From Alphaproteobacteria bacterium (GTDB lineage: Bacteria > Pseudomonadota > Alphaproteobacteria > Sphingomonadales > Sphingomonadaceae), in the NCBI GenBank assembly GCA_028293055.1, contig JAQGLD010000560.1, positions 1 to 7,381 on the forward strand: a stretch of 7,381 bases of DNA, written 5' to 3'. A program made the position numbers and the translations under genes. The notes under the pieces are model-generated. The model was not told where the DNA came from and ran no database searches. It saw only the letters and a list, made by a program, of their open reading frames with translations. Below, piece after piece: positions 5,092-7,381 of the stretch (its first letter is position 1; each line of letters opens with the position of its first letter).

Positions 5092-7381
5092 ATGAGAAAA
5101 TACGCATTCTTGTGCGCGACCGCAGCCATCTTCGCGCCGGTCGCCGTTCATGCCCAGGAAACCACCGCAACGATCCAGGGCACGGTGAGCTCGGCGGGCG
5201 CGCCGATCCCGAACGCCGAGATCGTGGTTACGCACGTGCCGTCGGGGACGGTCAGCCGCGCGACCAGCGACGCCAATGGCGGCTTCTCGGTCTCTGGCCT
5301 TCGCGCCGGCGGACCGTTCACGGTTGCAGTCTCGGCCCCCGGCTATGCGGGGACCCAGATCACCGACATCAATGCGGTCGCGGCCCAGTCCTTCGAGCTT
5401 CCGGTCGAGCTGACCGCTGCCGGCGGCGAGGAAATCGTCGTCACCGCCGCGCGGGTGCGCGGCGCCGGCTCGGTCTCGCAGGGCCCGGCGACGGTGCTCA
5501 GCGCGCGCGACATCGCCAATGTCGCCACCGTCAATCGCGACATTCGCGACCTTTCGCGGCGCGATCCTTTCGCCCGCCTCGACGATACCCCCTCGGGCGG
5601 CCGCGCAATCTCGTTCGCCGGCCAGAATGCCCGCTACAATCGCTTCTCGGTCGACGGAGTGCCGATCACCGACAATTTCGGCCTCAACACCGACGGCCTG
5701 CCGAGCCGGCGCTCGCCGATCCCGCTCGACGCGATCGGCCAGTTCCAGGCGAAGGTCGCCCCCTATGATGTGCGCGAGGGCAATTTCCAGGGCGGCGCGA
5801 TCAACATCGTGCTGCGTTCGGGCACCAACCATTTCCAGGGCACCGGATTCTACGCTTATTCGGACCAGAGCCTGACCGGCCACGACACCAAGGCGGGGCC
5901 GGGTGTCCCGACCGGCCATGTCACCATCCCGAGCTTCACCTACAAGAATTACGGCGCCGAGCTGTCCGGCCCGATCATCAAGGACAAATTGTTCTTCATG
6001 ATCGCGGGCGAGCGAGTCCGCGCAGCGACCCCGATCCCCGAAGGTCCGACCGACAACAATGCCGGCACCGCGATCAACGGAATCACCCAGGCGCTGGTCG
6101 ACCGCATCAGCGCCACCGCCAAGTCGAAATATGGCTATGATACCGGCGGCGTGCTCAACAATTCGGGCGACAAGGACGATCGTCTCGTCGCCCGCCTCGA
6201 CGCCAACCTTTCGGACACCCAGCGGCTCTCGCTGACCTATACCTACGCCAAGGATCAGATAAACCTGATCCAGAATACATTCACGACCGCTCCGACCGGG
6301 CTCGGCCTGGCGTCCGACGCCTATATCCAGGGCAATCGGCTGCACACCGGCGTGTTCCAGCTCAATTCCGACTGGAGCGACGACTTCTCGACCGAGGTCA
6401 GGGGCTTCTACAAGAATTACAAGCGCATCCAGGATCCGCTGCTGGGCCGGGGCTTCGCCCAGTTCCAGGTCTGCGACGCCCTGACATCCGACCGGATGGT
6501 CACCAATGCGGCCGGAGTGCTTGTCCCGAACCCGACCGCCAGCGCTTCGATCAACTGCGCCACCGGTGCCGGCACCGTCACCTTCGGGCCGGACATTTCG
6601 CGCCAGACCAATGCCCTGAACAGCCGGACCTGGGGCGGGCTCGCCCAGGCGCGGCTGAACCGCAACAATCACGACATCCGCCTGTTCGCCGATGTCCAGG
6701 ACACCAAGATCTTCAACGCGTTCCTGCAGCGCTCGGCGGGTGATTATTATTTCGATTCGATCGCCGATTTCGAGGCCGGCAACGCCCAGCGCTTCCGCTA
6801 CGGCAACGCCATCCCGTCGCTAGATCCGAACGACGCCGCGGCCCAGTTCGGCTATCAGAGCTATACGTTCGGGCTGATGGACACGTGGCGGATCAGCCCG
6901 ACGCTGACCGTCTCCTATGGCGCGCGCTATGATTTGTTCGGCGGCCATAGCCGGGCGGCGCTCAATCCAACCTTCGTCAGCCGCTACGGCTTCACCAACA
7001 ATGCCTTCATCTCGGGCCGTGGCACCTTCCAGCCGCGTCTCGGCTTCGACTACAAGCCGGTGCCGAGGCTGACATTGCGCGGCGGCGTCGGCATCTTCTC
7101 GGGCGGCGCCCCGGACGTCTACGTCTCGAACAGCTTCTCGAACACCGGCGTCCTCACCAACGCAGTCGAGATTCAGCAGGCCAATAACGGTACCTATACC
7201 GGCACCGCCTTGCCTGCCGGGACTGGCGCCGCAGTGCTGACCAATGTCGGCGGCACCACTATCCCGTCGGCTGCGAACACCTATCTGCTCAGCGGAACCG
7301 TCTCGGCCAATTCGCCGACCAATGCGCTCGACCCGCACTTCAAGGATCCGTCGCAATTGCGGGCGACCCTGTCGGCGAACT
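5092..7381 (+). CDS. Oar-like TonB-dependent receptor with carboxypeptidase-regulatory-like domain, 5' part
   Basis: Outer-membrane TonB-dependent transporter of the Oar-like group; 763 complete codons are in the window and the frame is still open at the right edge, as expected for a family often near 1000 residues or more. Residues 1-21 are a signal peptide ending VHA before Gln22. Residues about 26-108 form a carboxypeptidase-regulatory-like (Ig-like) domain, with IQGTVSSAGAPIPNAEIVV and GGFSVSGLRAGGPFTV as its hallmarks. EEIVVTAA (113-120) is the TonB box. The plug follows (about 120-245) and includes FSVDGVPITDNFG and the family's NFQGGAINIVLRSGTNHFQG (231-250). SGPIIKDKLFF (292-302) is another typical Oar-group segment. 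The remainder is barrel. Cys461 and Cys489 are the only cysteines seen after the signal peptide. The substrate is unknown; family members have been linked to uptake of polymers or proteins and to adhesion, but nothing here decides. It is divergent from the DUF6491 gene. Confidence 0.94.
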   Translation, partial: MRKYAFLCATAAIFAPVAVHAQETTATIQGTVSSAGAPIPNAEIVVTHVPSGTVSRATSDANGGFSVSGLRAGGPFTVAVSAPGYAGTQITDINAVAAQSFELPVELTAAGGEEIVVTAARVRGAGSVSQGPATVLSARDIANVATVNRDIRDLSRRDPFARLDDTPSGGRAISFAGQNARYNRFSVDGVPITDNFGLNTDGLPSRRSPIPLDAIGQFQAKVAPYDVREGNFQGGAINIVLRSGTNHFQGTGFYAYSDQSLTGHDTKAGPGVPTGHVTIPSFTYKNYGAELSGPIIKDKLFFMIAGERVRAATPIPEGPTDNNAGTAINGITQALVDRISATAKSKYGYDTGGVLNNSGDKDDRLVARLDANLSDTQRLSLTYTYAKDQINLIQNTFTTAPTGLGLASDAYIQGNRLHTGVFQLNSDWSDDFSTEVRGFYKNYKRIQDPLLGRGFAQFQVCDALTSDRMVTNAAGVLVPNPTASASINCATGAGTVTFGPDISRQTNALNSRTWGGLAQARLNRNNHDIRLFADVQDTKIFNAFLQRSAGDYYFDSIADFEAGNAQRFRYGNAIPSLDPNDAAAQFGYQSYTFGLMDTWRISPTLTVSYGARYDLFGGHSRAALNPTFVSRYGFTNNAFISGRGTFQPRLGFDYKPVPRLTLRGGVGIFSGGAPDVYVSNSFSNTGVLTNAVEIQQANNGTYTGTALPAGTGAAVLTNVGGTTIPSAANTYLLSGTVSANSPTNALDPHFKDPSQLRATLSAN

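Noticed and set aside
4948..6672. 574-codon open frame antisense to the second receptor
   Set aside because: Same shadow effect; the plus frame holds the signal peptide, Ig-like domain and plug motifs.

Overview
The window looks like chromosomal DNA of a GC-rich alphaproteobacterium, most likely a sphingomonad. The evidence is GC-rich codon use, two large TonB-dependent outer-membrane receptors with IVVTG/IVVTAA-type TonB boxes, and a small periplasmic protein of a type I associate with this order (DUF6491). This assignment is inference from protein style; there is no rRNA or other marker here.

Layout, left to right: (1) the 5' 420 codons of amn (AMP nucleosidase) on the minus strand, running off the left edge; (2) a divergent intergenic region of about 430 bp; (3) a complete 877-residue TonB-dependent receptor on the plus strand, closed by a clear intrinsic terminator; (4) a convergent 124-residue secreted DUF6491-type protein on the minus strand, whose stop codon lies inside the loop of that terminator; (5) a second divergent intergenic region of about 340 bp; (6) the first 763 codons of an Oar-like TonB-dependent receptor with an N-terminal carboxypeptidase-regulatory-like domain, running off the right edge. 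Each gene appears to be its own transcription unit. Nothing indicates a mobile element, tRNA, rRNA or CRISPR.

The most interesting signal is non-coding. The two regions upstream of the receptor genes align collinearly over about 150 nt (1422-1572 and 4906-5053). They share a 31-nt block with 23 identities, a 30-nt block with 20 identities and several shorter blocks at nearly constant spacing. At corresponding places both copies can form hairpins whose arms differ in sequence yet remain paired. The receptors themselves have different architectures, but their signal peptides are alike (11 of 22 residues). This suggests a duplicated or shared upstream regulatory module, possibly a structured RNA leader. 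I do not recognise it as any riboswitch class known to me.

Functionally, amn is adenine-nucleotide salvage in the cytoplasm. The two receptors are TonB-ExbBD-energised importers in the outer membrane with substrates that cannot be assigned from sequence. The DUF6491 protein is periplasmic and of unknown role.
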